Source: Bacillota bacterium (GTDB lineage Bacteria > Bacillota > Clostridia > Christensenellales > Aristaeellaceae). From it: a stretch of DNA of 64,000 bases. This document shows, piece after piece, positions 18,095 through 27,475 of this stretch. The stretch lies in contig JAEZHM010000023.1 of assembly GCA_023416585.1 (NCBI GenBank), positions 1 to 64,000 of the forward strand. The letters are read 5' to 3'. The stretch's first letter is position 1, and each line of letters opens with the position of its first letter. The notes under the pieces were generated by a model. The model was given only the letters and a program-made list of their open reading frames with translations, made no database searches and was not told the DNA's origin. Made by a program: the position numbers and the translations under genes.

Positions 18095-18658
18095 CTATAT
18101 CTTTTCTGCCTTGCGTTCTCTTATCCGTCTGTTGATCGTCGCTGTGCTCACGCCTGTTGCTTCGGCTATTTCCTTTATGCTCATCGTTTGAGCGTCGTAG
18201 AGCTTCAAGGCTCGATCGACAGCCTTTGCATCAGCCTTTGGTCTACCGCCCATCCTTCCTCTCGCTCTTGCTGCTTTTAGGCCGTCCGCTGTGCGCTCTG
18301 CAATGATATCCCTCTCAAACTGAGAAAGAGCGGATAGCATTGTCAACATCAACTTCCCTGTAGCGGTGGAGGTATCCAACTGCTCTTTGAGTGAAACAAG
18401 GTGTACATCCATCTTCTGCAAGCGTTCAACTATCTCTAACAGGTCTTTAGTGCTGCGCGACAGACGGCTGAAACTGTCAATTACAAGTGTGTCACCCGAT
18501 CGCAGGGTATCAAGCATCTTTTCCAGCTCTGGCCTTGCCGAGGTTGTTCCGGTCATCTTCTCGCGGTAGATGCGCTCACATCCCCGCGCTGTGAGGTTGT
18601 CCATCTGTCTATCCAAATTTTGATCCGCTGTTGAGACACGAGCATATCCAATGGTCAT
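18095..18658 (-). CDS. Serine recombinase (resolvase/invertase family)
   Basis: A 187-residue small serine recombinase. The catalytic Ser lies in YARVSTADQN (residue 10). The conserved Arg residues occur in DSFSRLSRS (about 62-70) and the long E-helix in LSALSQFERDIIAERT (about 109-124). A C-terminal HTH (SIKEIAEATGVSTATINRRI, about 157-176) binds DNA. It is the usual length of Tn3-type resolvases and DNA invertases. The upstream gap has inverted repeats that look like resolvase sub-sites. On an integrating island it may resolve dimers of an excised circle or flip a segment, although no invertible repeat pair was seen. ATG preceded by GGGAGG. Confidence 0.95.
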   Translation of the reverse strand: MTIGYARVSTADQNLDRQMDNLTARGCERIYREKMTGTTSARPELEKMLDTLRSGDTLVIDSFSRLSRSTKDLLEIVERLQKMDVHLVSLKEQLDTSTATGKLMLTMLSALSQFERDIIAERTADGLKAARARGRMGGRPKADAKAVDRALKLYDAQTMSIKEIAEATGVSTATINRRIRERKAEKI

Positions 18659-19091
18659 TGTGGTGTCCTCCCGTCCTTGATGATGGAAATTGTATCAAAA
18701 ACGGTAGTTTATGTCAATGTGTTTTTGATATGAGTTATGATATCGTATTTCAATGCTTTTGTGCGATGTTTTCCCTCTTTTAAATAATGTATCACAAACG
18801 TTCGTTTTTGAAACAAAAGATAAAGAGAGGTAACAAGAGATTTTGTATAGCCTTGTTATAGGATAGTCGCATATTGATTGTAGTAAACCGCATGAAAACG
18901 TGGATAACAATTGCGCTATGCATCAACGGCTGTTTCTGTGAATAAGCGAATATCTCCGTTTTTCCTTGGGATTTCTCATACGCTCTATGGTTTTTCGCTG
19001 TGTTTGCTCACACATTCGTATGTTATCCTTTTTCCATGGACACGCACGCGCAAAAGAGAAGTTGATAACGCTATATCATGTTTCTGGGTTA
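18659..19091. promoter_or_regulatory. 432-bp non-coding gap with res-like inverted repeats
   Basis: No gene is seen. A perfect 10-bp inverted repeat, TATCAAAAAC (18693-18702) and GTTTTTGATA (18721-18730), spans 38 bp. A related degenerate pair, ATCACAAACG / CGTTTTTGAA, lies at about 18790-18811. This spacing and position beside a resolvase gene suggest sub-sites of a res site. A DnaA-box-like CGTGGATAA (18899-18907) and other TTATC-type words near 19080-19100 leave open a replication function. Confidence 0.45.
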
Positions 19092-19967
19092 TCACTTATC
19101 CTGCATGAGTATCCAACCAAAGCCGGATAGTTGATAGCGTATAACCTCTTCCTTTGTAGGCCTTCGGTAAGCTAAAGAATATCGCTCCATTAAGTCTCCT
19201 TTGATGCGTCCCCATACATTAATGATGCGCTTTGAACTGTACCCGGTAGATTCAATAACAGCTTCTGTTAAATTTGATAATGTTGCATAGCCATATGAGT
19301 TCAATCTGTCCGCAAGTGTTCCCTCAAATGCAGTTGCGATAGCCATCTGCTTTGGGCTTATCTTTCGGATATCTTTGTAAGCTCGATTAGCCACATTTTG
19401 CCCATATGCGGATATTATTGCAGCCTTGCTCATGCCACGCATGGAATAACCACTATCAATCCAATGTTTTGCCATACGTTCTGCTTGCATGATTCGGTCT
19501 TCTGTATATTCCGGTATGGCATATCTCATCATAGGATTGAAATACGCTGCTGATAAACCATATTTTTTTGCTTCCGCTCTCTGCAACAGTGCTTTCTCTG
19601 CTGTAGCTGATGCTTTGGTTGGCCTTGGCTTCCTTTTCAATAGAAGGCCCCATGCTGCCAGCAAAGCCAAGTAACGCTCCCATGTATCCAACCCTCCACC
19701 AAACAAGGTAACAAGTCGCCGCATATCAATTGCAGCCCATGCATTGCCATGAGCATCAATGTCGGCATATCGCTGGATGGAAGAGATATAATTCATCAAG
19801 GATGCCAGTTTTCCGCGCATATCACCGCGTGTAGTCATCATCATATATAGGGCGGGGGTAGTACTTGCATCAAGCTCCTGGAGCCTCCTACGGGCATTTA
19901 ATACACGCTCGCGGTAAGCATTGCATCGAAGGTCATATTGAACTTGGTTTTCATCGTGACTATTCAT
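19092..19967 (-). CDS. Hypothetical protein, last gene of the restriction operon
   Basis: Not recognised. A 291-residue soluble protein, basic and helix-rich. The N-terminal half (about residues 20-115) contains a YISSIQRYADIDAHGNAWAA segment and a hydrophobic LALLAAWGLLL stretch. The C-terminal half (about 200-270) has KQMAIATAFEGTLADRLNS and the STGYSSKRIINVWGRIKG helix pair, which could be a DNA-binding winged or HTH region. It begins 9 bases after the stop of the preceding gene with only a weak ribosome site, so it is probably translated by coupling. A replication or accessory restriction role are both possible; neither is shown. Confidence 0.8.
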   Translation of the reverse strand: MNSHDENQVQYDLRCNAYRERVLNARRRLQELDASTTPALYMMMTTRGDMRGKLASLMNYISSIQRYADIDAHGNAWAAIDMRRLVTLFGGGLDTWERYLALLAAWGLLLKRKPRPTKASATAEKALLQRAEAKKYGLSAAYFNPMMRYAIPEYTEDRIMQAERMAKHWIDSGYSMRGMSKAAIISAYGQNVANRAYKDIRKISPKQMAIATAFEGTLADRLNSYGYATLSNLTEAVIESTGYSSKRIINVWGRIKGDLMERYSLAYRRPTKEEVIRYQLSGFGWILMQDK

Positions 19968-19975
19968 AACATTAA

Positions 19976-20938
19976 CTACTCATTAACCAATCTGCTTTGT
20001 TCCCATTCGTGTTGAGTCCTTGCAGATTCTTTCATCTGAAGATAATCTATCCGTTCATTTTTGTTTGCATATCCTTTTTCCACATATGCCCTTTGTTGCA
20101 TCATGTATTTATCTTGCTGTACCTTTAGTACATCTTGAATTTTTAACATGATTTCTGGGATTTCATCATTAGAGTATTCTTTGCCTGTGTATAAGTGCCT
20201 GATTTTACCTGGTATTACTGACTTTTCGCCGTTAGTCTCATCTTTTGTGCAAATCCATCGATCATTTTGATACTCCCAATAACTGTAACCATATCCCTCA
20301 GCTCTAAAAATTGACAGAGGTATTCTACGGCATTCGCTTTGATCATCACGACCGTGTATGTAGGGCAATAGTTTTTGATCTTCTTTATGCTTATTATAGA
20401 ATTCCTGTAATTCTTCAAGGCTAAACATGTAGTATCTATGCGTCAATTGGCCTGGAGTGCGTGTAAATTGTTTAACGATTTTTTCCTTTATTCGAATCTT
20501 GTTTGCATCAAGTTCTTCAACAGTTTGATATTCACCACAAAGCTTGGTCATATCTATGTCCCATCCAAAACCATCGACAATGGCGATATACCTGTTTTGT
20601 GGATTGGGGAACAGTCCCCATCCAGGATTACCGCTTCTGTTTTTTGTTTCAAAGATAATCGTATTTTCTCTGAAACCACGCGGGAATTGTCCGCCTTTTC
20701 CATTGATTTGCTTAACATCTATTCCGTATACATAGAATTCATTCTGTTCGGGTTTTGAGCGGTTCACATCAAAAACGAGAATATCCGTAAGATCGCCCAT
20801 GTCGATATGTGAATGTATAGCCTGAACCAACTGCCCTTGTTCAATAAGCCTGTTTATTATCTGTAGTTCGGCTGGGAGAGCCGCAAATATGTCTTTTCGG
20901 TATTGTATTTCTCGTTGTTCGTTGTATCCCTTGCTCAT
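19976..20938 (-). CDS. Hypothetical protein in the type I restriction operon, possible nuclease fold
   Basis: No family recognised. 320 residues from the ATG at 20938, which has GGAGG 8 bases upstream; a GTG at 20974 overlapping the hsdR stop is less likely. Two stretches resemble cores of PD-(D/E)xK nucleases: DLTDILVFDV followed by YGIDVKQ (about residues 48-75), and IIFETKN (about 92-98), each ending in an acidic-x-Lys. A GWGLFPNPQNRYIAIVDGFG segment follows. It lies between hsdR and the 291-residue protein. A restriction accessory, an additional effector or an anti-restriction factor are all possible. Confidence 0.8.
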   Translation of the reverse strand: MSKGYNEQREIQYRKDIFAALPAELQIINRLIEQGQLVQAIHSHIDMGDLTDILVFDVNRSKPEQNEFYVYGIDVKQINGKGGQFPRGFRENTIIFETKNRSGNPGWGLFPNPQNRYIAIVDGFGWDIDMTKLCGEYQTVEELDANKIRIKEKIVKQFTRTPGQLTHRYYMFSLEELQEFYNKHKEDQKLLPYIHGRDDQSECRRIPLSIFRAEGYGYSYWEYQNDRWICTKDETNGEKSVIPGKIRHLYTGKEYSNDEIPEIMLKIQDVLKVQQDKYMMQQRAYVEKGYANKNERIDYLQMKESARTQHEWEQSRLVNE

Positions 20939-20970
20939 CATTCGAACCTCCACATTCAAGATACCTATAG

Positions 20971-23900
20971 TCACATCTGATCATGTCCTATGCTTATTAG
21001 CCTCTCATGCACCAATGGCAGAAGGATTTTGTCTACTTCATTGCGGAAGGTTTCTTCTTCGATATACTTTGTGCAAAATTCTTGATTTTGCTGCAAACGA
21101 CCAATCACAACATTCATAATATTGTTGTCGTATGCTACGCGAAACATCTCCATAGGATTATTCGCACGGAGGCGCATCTCTTGGCTTTTGGCCATATCCT
21201 CAACAAATTGCTCGATGACCTTATCTATCTCAGTAAATTTAGTTCCAAGGCGTTCATTGAGCTTGGCTATCAGTTCACTAAGTGTTGCCTTCTCTTCCTC
21301 TTGAGGCAATCCTGCACCATGCCTCCCACCGGGAAGCTGCCCGTCTTCCTTGACCAGTTCAATCTTGCCTTCGAAAATTTTCTGAAGGCGATAATATTGA
21401 AGCAACACGTCATTGTCCAGATTCGGTGTTTTTTCCTTGTCGTCGGGCGGTAGTTTGCGCAGCAAACATTTTGCATAAGCACTGAACTTATGTAAATCAA
21501 TATCCTCCAGCCGTATGATGTGGCAGATAAAGGAATACAAGCGAACAAATTTATGAAGCCCCGCCTTGAATTCCTTTTTTTCCTCATCTGTTTTTAGCGC
21601 CTTATATCTGTCTACAGCAGGATCAATGTAAGGACTGATCTTGCCGAAATCCAGCTCAGTCTGTTTAGCTGTATCCTTGAAGAATATCTTAGCAAAACTG
21701 TTGATCTCAGCATCGGTATAAACATGATAGCCATCCAGTGTGTTCTTTATGTCATAGATCAGGTTAGGATCGGTAACATCGTCAATGTCCGTACGCTGAT
21801 AGAAGGGCTGGAAAGCCGCAAGAATCTCTTCCTTAGTATTAACAAAATCAAGTACGAAGGTGTCTATCTTTCCGGGCATGGTTCGATTCAAGCGGGAAAG
21901 GGTCTGAACCGACTTGACCCCTGTCAGTATTTTATCGATATACATAGTATGGAGAAGCGGTTGATCGTATCCTGTCTGATATTTTTCCGCAACCAGCAAA
22001 ATCTGATATTCTTCGCTATCAAACTTTTCGGGCAGCTCGCTTTCGGAAAATTTATTCAAACCAGCCTCCGTATAATCAAGCTTGCCGTCCTTCACTGTGC
22101 CAGAAAAGGCTACCAACACACCAAGATCAGTATATTTCATTTTCTTGATGTATTTCTTAAATTCAAAATAGTACCTCACAGCATGTAGACGTGATCCTGT
22201 AACCAACATAGCCTTTGCATGTCCGCCAATCTGATGTTGCGTAACATTGCGAAAATGTTCGATAATGATCTCCGTTTTTTGCGCTAAGTTGTGTGGATGT
22301 AGGCTAAGGAACTTACCCAGTGCCTTGTTTGCTTTGCTTTTCCCATATATCGGGTCTTCATTTATCTTTTTACCCATTTGAAAATAGGTTTGATATGTCG
22401 TATAGTTTTCCAAAACGTCAAGAATGAAGCCTTCCTCGATGGCCTGGCGCATGCTGTACACATGAAAAGCATGGGGTAATCCATCGTCACCCTTTGTGCC
22501 AAACATTTCAATGGTCTTCGATTTAGGCGTGGCGGTAAAGGCAAAGAAGGATAGGTTCTTCTGTATTCCGTGGCTTGTCATTTCGCGGGCTATTTCATCC
22601 TCGCTATCGGTCGTACGAGATTCTTCCTTGGCTTCTGCTTCCGCATACTGATGCAGTTTTAATTCAATGGCATCCTCACCCTGCTTTTCGATCTCAGACA
22701 ATGCTTCCTTCAACTTTTCGCTGGCCTTGCCTGTCTGGGAAGAGTGCGCCTCATCCACGATCACTGCAAACCTTTTGCCTGCCATGTGTTCCACTTTGTC
22801 CAGAATAAATGGAAATGTCTGCAAGGTTGTGATAATTATTTTCGCACCCGTGTTTATCGCCTTTGCAAGCTGGGGGGATTTGGACTCTTTTTCCTCAACA
22901 CGAACAACTACACCATCAACATGTTCAAACTGATAAATAGTATCTTGAAGCTGCCTGTCCAATACACGGCGGTCTGTGATTACTACGGTACTGTTGAATA
23001 TTACTTGATTGTTATCATCGTGCAATGTTGATAGGTGATGTGCCAGCCATGCAATGGAATTGGATTTGCCCGATCCCGCTGAATGCTGGATCAGGTAATT
23101 GTGGCCGCTGCCATTCTTCTTAGCATCTGCCAGCAACTTGCGCACAACGTCCAGCTGATGATAGCGCGGAAAGATCATGGTTTCCTTTTTCTTCTGTGTC
23201 TTCTTGTCTTCTTCTACACTTAGGTGCATGAAACGTTCGATGATATCAATAATACTTTCGCGATTTAGCACATCCTCCCAAACGTATGCTGTTCGGAAGC
23301 CGTTTGGATTCACAGGATTACCTGCACCACTATTGCTTCCAATGTTGAAAGGGAGGAAATAGGTACTCTTGCCCTTAAGGCAGGTGGTCATATAGGCTTG
23401 CTCGGTATCAAGTGCAAAATGAACAAGAGCGCCGCGCTTAAATGCAAACAGAGCATCTTTATTACTGCGGTTTTCTCTATACTGGTGAATTGCATCTTGA
23501 AAGGTTTGCCCTGTCAGCGGATTCTTTAGCTCCAGGGTAACGATGGGGAGTCCATTGAGAAGCAACACGGTATCCACTGAATCCATGGGCCGTGATAAGC
23601 TGTAATGCACCTGCCGCATAACGGTGAGGATATTGCAATTATATCGATCCATGGTGGTCTTGTTCATCTCACTGGCTGGCTTAAAAAAGCATAGGGCCAC
23701 ATCCACACCCAAGTCTTTCACGCCATGGCGTAACACGTCCAGCGTTCCGCGGTTTTTCAGTTCATCAACCAAACGTTTAATGAAGTTCTCTTGCACCTTA
23801 TCTCCATGACGTTTATATAGGCTTTCCCACGCCTTAGATTGAGTAGACTGAATAAAGCGGAATAGTGTCTGTATGTCAAGAGCTTTCTCAGCATTAAAGG

Positions 23901-23991
23901 TAGAGTGGCTACCCTTTTCGTAGCCGCCAATTGTGATTAGGCTGTATTCCATAGCGCTTTCAAAGCTTTTTTCACTCGTATCAATAGCCAT
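20971..23991 (-). CDS. hsdR: Type I restriction enzyme R subunit (HsdR)
   Basis: Motor and nuclease subunit that translocates DNA and cuts unmethylated foreign DNA in complex with HsdM and HsdS. 1006 residues, the normal size. The N-terminal PD-(D/E)xK nuclease shows Asp in SVDTVLLLNG and the ELK in VTLELKNP (about 137-155). The SF2 translocase follows with Walker A HSAGSGKSNS (about 302-311), motif II VDEAH (about 410), motif III FTATP (about 496) and motif VI QTLSRLNRT. A helical C-terminal region completes it. ATG with AGGAG 10 bases upstream, 5 bases after the hsdS stop. No frameshift or truncation is seen, so the enzyme should be active. Confidence 0.96.
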   Translation of the reverse strand: MAIDTSEKSFESAMEYSLITIGGYEKGSHSTFNAEKALDIQTLFRFIQSTQSKAWESLYKRHGDKVQENFIKRLVDELKNRGTLDVLRHGVKDLGVDVALCFFKPASEMNKTTMDRYNCNILTVMRQVHYSLSRPMDSVDTVLLLNGLPIVTLELKNPLTGQTFQDAIHQYRENRSNKDALFAFKRGALVHFALDTEQAYMTTCLKGKSTYFLPFNIGSNSGAGNPVNPNGFRTAYVWEDVLNRESIIDIIERFMHLSVEEDKKTQKKKETMIFPRYHQLDVVRKLLADAKKNGSGHNYLIQHSAGSGKSNSIAWLAHHLSTLHDDNNQVIFNSTVVITDRRVLDRQLQDTIYQFEHVDGVVVRVEEKESKSPQLAKAINTGAKIIITTLQTFPFILDKVEHMAGKRFAVIVDEAHSSQTGKASEKLKEALSEIEKQGEDAIELKLHQYAEAEAKEESRTTDSEDEIAREMTSHGIQKNLSFFAFTATPKSKTIEMFGTKGDDGLPHAFHVYSMRQAIEEGFILDVLENYTTYQTYFQMGKKINEDPIYGKSKANKALGKFLSLHPHNLAQKTEIIIEHFRNVTQHQIGGHAKAMLVTGSRLHAVRYYFEFKKYIKKMKYTDLGVLVAFSGTVKDGKLDYTEAGLNKFSESELPEKFDSEEYQILLVAEKYQTGYDQPLLHTMYIDKILTGVKSVQTLSRLNRTMPGKIDTFVLDFVNTKEEILAAFQPFYQRTDIDDVTDPNLIYDIKNTLDGYHVYTDAEINSFAKIFFKDTAKQTELDFGKISPYIDPAVDRYKALKTDEEKKEFKAGLHKFVRLYSFICHIIRLEDIDLHKFSAYAKCLLRKLPPDDKEKTPNLDNDVLLQYYRLQKIFEGKIELVKEDGQLPGGRHGAGLPQEEEKATLSELIAKLNERLGTKFTEIDKVIEQFVEDMAKSQEMRLRANNPMEMFRVAYDNNIMNVVIGRLQQNQEFCTKYIEEETFRNEVDKILLPLVHERLISIGHDQM

Positions 23992-23996
23992 TAAGC

Positions 23997-25307
23997 CTAA
24001 TCTCCTTTCACAACTTTTGTCTTGCCTGTGACGGTCTCGCTGATAATGGCCGCGCGGTATTCTTTTAACAAACCAATTTGCTTTTGATTCTCTTCTGCTA
24101 AGTTATCAATAAGTGTTGTTTTGGCATCCAAGAATGACGCAATCCTCATCTGTTCTTTTATTGGAATAAGCGGTAGCTCAACTTGCTTGAAATTGTTATA
24201 GCGAAGTGCTTGCCCATCACGCACTAAGTTTGATGTGCTTTGCAAAGCACGAATATATTTGTGGGATTTTAGTAACCATCGAAAATACGGGGCATAAACC
24301 TTCTCATTATCTGGTATCAACATGACGTATGCCGAACTAATTTTGCCACGCAATCCGCTCCATTCAATTCCACCTTGGAAGCTTCGCATGCTTATTACGA
24401 AATCATTTGGTTCTACATGTTTCAAAATATCATCACCAGTAATAACTTGTACAACTCGAGTACCTTGCTCCATATAATCCTTTTGATAAACAATGCCGTA
24501 CTTTTGAGAAGCAGTAAGCTGTTCGTCATCAGGAAAAGCTCTATCTTTTCTCAATGCAAACAACCATCGGCTTTGGGACATTTTCCAGTGTAACGGAATC
24601 TGCCCAATCCACTCCGCATTGCTATCCGTCAAAGGTACGTTAGGATCAATCCCTTTTGTCACAGCCTCACTGATAATGCTCTGCCTTGTTTCTTTCAGCA
24701 ATTCGATTAGCGTTTCCTTATAGGCAATTATTCTGTCAATCTGGACGGTTTTGCGGTTAAGATAAGCAACAATAGCATGCTGTATTGGTATCGGAGGGTA
24801 AACTACATATTGGTTTCCCAAGACCTCCATTCCAATGTTTTGTTGTGTTCCATAATTCCAAAATAGCTCTACTTGGCATCTGAACTCCGATGACTGTAAA
24901 TATTGAAATAAGTATGTATTTAAGACAATGGCTGGATCACTTCGAATTAGAGCTAAAGGAGACCAAACACTAAATTCTTCATCAGTGTCTACTAAAGCAA
25001 TATTTCCTGTAGTTGCGCCGGATTTTACTAATAGAATATCTCCACGTTGTGGCTTACACTTTTTGCAAAAGCGCTCATGGTCAGAACGAGATATATAACC
25101 TCGTTTTAGGTTAAAATTTACTCTAAGACTTTTGATAGCTTCTGCTGATACAAAAGGAATCCCATCATCAATAAGTTCTGGCGTTTCATGCGGGCCATCG
25201 GTAATGGGGCTTTTAAGTACATGCTTTAGTTTTACTCTTGTCCATTGGTTTGGCTGTACATTGAAATATTTAGCGTTGCTGATTTTGTAGTTATCATGCA
25301 ATTCCAC
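23997..25307 (-). CDS. hsdS: Type I restriction enzyme specificity subunit (HsdS)
   Basis: Recognises the bipartite target for both methylation and cutting. 436 residues with two target-recognition domains (about 20-170 and 230-385), each followed by a coiled-coil spacer. The spacers carry the repeated pattern PIP/IPI...AI/RIA..L..KT..ID.....L..LLKE.R..II.E.VT (about 172-220 and 385-430), the internal repeat typical of HsdS. The GTG at 25307 fits with GGGGGT 7 bases upstream and lies 12 bases beyond the hsdM stop. The target sequence cannot be read from the protein. Confidence 0.95.
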   Translation of the reverse strand: MELHDNYKISNAKYFNVQPNQWTRVKLKHVLKSPITDGPHETPELIDDGIPFVSAEAIKSLRVNFNLKRGYISRSDHERFCKKCKPQRGDILLVKSGATTGNIALVDTDEEFSVWSPLALIRSDPAIVLNTYLFQYLQSSEFRCQVELFWNYGTQQNIGMEVLGNQYVVYPPIPIQHAIVAYLNRKTVQIDRIIAYKETLIELLKETRQSIISEAVTKGIDPNVPLTDSNAEWIGQIPLHWKMSQSRWLFALRKDRAFPDDEQLTASQKYGIVYQKDYMEQGTRVVQVITGDDILKHVEPNDFVISMRSFQGGIEWSGLRGKISSAYVMLIPDNEKVYAPYFRWLLKSHKYIRALQSTSNLVRDGQALRYNNFKQVELPLIPIKEQMRIASFLDAKTTLIDNLAEENQKQIGLLKEYRAAIISETVTGKTKVVKGD

Positions 25308-25319
25308 ACTTTCACCCCC

Positions 25320-27056
25320 TCATTCATACAGCCCGGCAATCTCAGACTGTATCTTTTTTTCCAATTCCTTAATTTCTCCTAAAATCATGCTACTGTCCCT
25401 TAAGCACGCATATTTGTAAAACTGACGTGTAAAGGGAATCTCATAGCCTATTTTTGTCTTGCTCTCATCGATCCACGCATCGGGAATATAAGGTAGTATC
25501 TCATTCTTGAAGTGTTCATGGATGTCTTTTTTCAGTGGCACGATTTCAGAATCACGCAGGCTGGGATCAGGTCTTGGGTGATTGCATTTGTCCACAACCA
25601 CCCCACCCCTCTCACCCCGTAGTGGTCTTTCCACGGTTATTTTGCTATAGCCGAAATCTTCATTACTAAAAATTTTACTGTATTCATTTGTTGTAAAATT
25701 GGAATAAATATCAGTAATCTTAGCAATATGTTCCTCGGTTATCTGATTGCGCTTGTTGCCAAGAGATTTACGCATCTTCTCGTAAAAATTCTCTGAATTA
25801 ATTAGCTGTATTTTGCCCTTACGTAGTTTACTCTTGCGATTTGTGACAATCCAGACATAAGTTGAAATTCCAGTGTTATAAAACATCTGATCGGGCAATG
25901 CCACAATAGCATCCAACCAGTCGTTCTCGATAATCCAACGGCGAATCTCGCTTTCACCGCTGCCTGCATCACCTGTGAATAAGGGTGAACCGTTGAATAC
26001 GATAGCGATGCGACTGCCGCCTTCCTCTATAGGTTTCATTTTGCTGATCATGTGTTGCAGGAATAGGAAAGAACCATCAGAAATGCGCGGCAATCCTGCG
26101 CCAAAGCGCCCGGCATATCCCTTTTTCTCCGCCTCGTCGCGAACAGGTTTTTCATATTTTTTCCATTCTACGCCAAAGGGTGGATTACATAACATGTATG
26201 AGAATGTCTTACCCGTAGTACCATCCTCGCTAAAGCTATTGCCAAGGAATATGCGGTCGTATTGTTGTCCTTTGATAAGCATGTCTGACTTACAGACTGC
26301 GTAAGTCATAGGATTAAGTTCCTGACCGTAGCAGTCCACATATATAGTTTGATTCATGGATCTTAAATAGTCAGATCCAATTGCTAACATACCACCCGTT
26401 CCTGCTGCTGGATCGTATAGGGAGGTCATTTTTCCGTGCTCACTTAGTTCCGCACCATCTACTGAAAAAATTAATGAAACCATTAGGCGTATGACCTCAC
26501 GAGGGGTAAAATGTTCACCGGCTGTCTCGTTGGACATTTCGGAAAAGCGGCGGATCAGTTCTTCAAATATATAACCCATCACGTCGTTTGGTACTCTTTC
26601 GGGGCTCAGATTAATTTCATCAACATACTTGGAAACGATCAAATAAAGTAGCTTTGCCTTATCAAGCCGCTCGATCTGCGTATAAATATTGAAGGCTTCC
26701 ATAATCTCCTGAACATTCATTGAAAAGGAGGTAATATAGTCTCGTAAGTTTTCGGCAATGTTAGGTGCATCGTCCTTCAATTTGGCAAATGTGAAATTGC
26801 TACGGTTAAAAAACTTCATCCCCGTGGCCTGTTCAAAAAGCTGTTCCTTTACCTTTTCACTGAAAGCTGAGGTTCGGTCTATTTCCAGCACCCTGGCCTT
26901 TGTAGGTAAAAGTACACTGTCTAAACGGCATAGAACAGTAAAGGGTAAAATAACATCTCCATATTCGCTTTGTTTGTAATCACCACGAAGAAGATCAGCA
27001 ATTTTCCATATGAAGTTAGTGTACTCATTAATGTTGATAGTGGCTTGTTGATTCAT
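25320..27056 (-). CDS. hsdM: Type I restriction-modification N6-adenine methyltransferase (HsdM)
   Basis: Methylates adenine in the HsdS-defined site to protect self DNA. 578 residues: N-terminal helical HsdM domain (about 1-150) and an SAM-dependent methyltransferase domain with motif I DPAAGTGG (about 215-222) and motif IV NPPF (about 291-294), the adenine-N6 gamma-type layout. A short C-terminal helical tail interacts with HsdS in the family. The ATG overlaps the stop of the HTH gene by 4 bp and has GGAGG 7 bases upstream. Placing the methylase before the nuclease in the operon lets protection come first after island transfer. Confidence 0.96.
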   Translation of the reverse strand: MNQQATININEYTNFIWKIADLLRGDYKQSEYGDVILPFTVLCRLDSVLLPTKARVLEIDRTSAFSEKVKEQLFEQATGMKFFNRSNFTFAKLKDDAPNIAENLRDYITSFSMNVQEIMEAFNIYTQIERLDKAKLLYLIVSKYVDEINLSPERVPNDVMGYIFEELIRRFSEMSNETAGEHFTPREVIRLMVSLIFSVDGAELSEHGKMTSLYDPAAGTGGMLAIGSDYLRSMNQTIYVDCYGQELNPMTYAVCKSDMLIKGQQYDRIFLGNSFSEDGTTGKTFSYMLCNPPFGVEWKKYEKPVRDEAEKKGYAGRFGAGLPRISDGSFLFLQHMISKMKPIEEGGSRIAIVFNGSPLFTGDAGSGESEIRRWIIENDWLDAIVALPDQMFYNTGISTYVWIVTNRKSKLRKGKIQLINSENFYEKMRKSLGNKRNQITEEHIAKITDIYSNFTTNEYSKIFSNEDFGYSKITVERPLRGERGGVVVDKCNHPRPDPSLRDSEIVPLKKDIHEHFKNEILPYIPDAWIDESKTKIGYEIPFTRQFYKYACLRDSSMILGEIKELEKKIQSEIAGLYE

Positions 27057-27403
27057 TTATTTTCCTCCAACCTTTCTTGGTTCTCTTTCATCATTTGACG
27101 TAAGTACATTTGGATATTTGGATTTTCTTTAAGGAACATCAGTATGTCCAAAGGTGGTGTTCCCTTAGCCTTTGCATAAAGATCAAAAATCGCTTCTCGT
27201 TTTTCATCTGATGGTTTGAATAGCTTTATAAGGTCAAGCAGCAATTCATCAGAAGGGAAATTATACCCATTCTCAATATCACTGAGAGATGCATTGGTTT
27301 TGCCAACTGCTTGCGCCGCTTTTCGTTGTGATATACCACAACATTTTCTTGCCGTGCGGAGGCTATTACCAAGAGCAATCTTGCACTCAGCTGTTATTGC
27401 CAT
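27053..27403 (-). CDS. XRE-type helix-turn-helix regulator, probable controller of the restriction operon
   Basis: A 116-residue DNA-binding protein with a Cro/C1-type HTH near residues 13-45 (TARKCCGISQRKAAQAVGKT followed by NASLSDIENGYNFPS). A C-terminal helical tail follows. Coordinates use the ATG at 27403, with GAGGGG 8 bases upstream; a GTG two codons earlier is possible. First gene of the operon, overlapping hsdM by 4 bp. A palindrome at 27422-27447, just upstream of its start and just downstream of a strong -10 box, is the likely operator, so it probably represses its own operon like the C proteins of restriction systems. Confidence 0.9.
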   Translation of the reverse strand: MAITAECKIALGNSLRTARKCCGISQRKAAQAVGKTNASLSDIENGYNFPSDELLLDLIKLFKPSDEKREAIFDLYAKAKGTPPLDILMFLKENPNIQMYLRQMMKENQERLEENK

Positions 27404-27421
27404 GGACACGCCCCCTCATCT

Positions 27422-27447
27422 TGATAGATGATAATTATCAGCTATCA
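27422..27447 (-). promoter_or_regulatory. Palindromic operator of the restriction operon
   Basis: TGATAATTATCA (27429-27440) is a perfect 12-bp palindrome flanked symmetrically by TGATA (27422-27426) and TATCA (27443-27447). It sits over the expected transcription start, immediately after the -10 box of the operon promoter. Confidence 0.7.
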
Positions 27448-27475
27448 TTATATTATTCATTCCATCTATTGTCAA
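27447..27475 (-). promoter_or_regulatory. Consensus sigma-A promoter of the HTH-hsdMSR operon
   Basis: On the minus strand: -35 TTGACA (27475-27470), 17-bp spacer, -10 TATAAT (27452-27447). Both boxes match the consensus fully. Confidence 0.85.
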
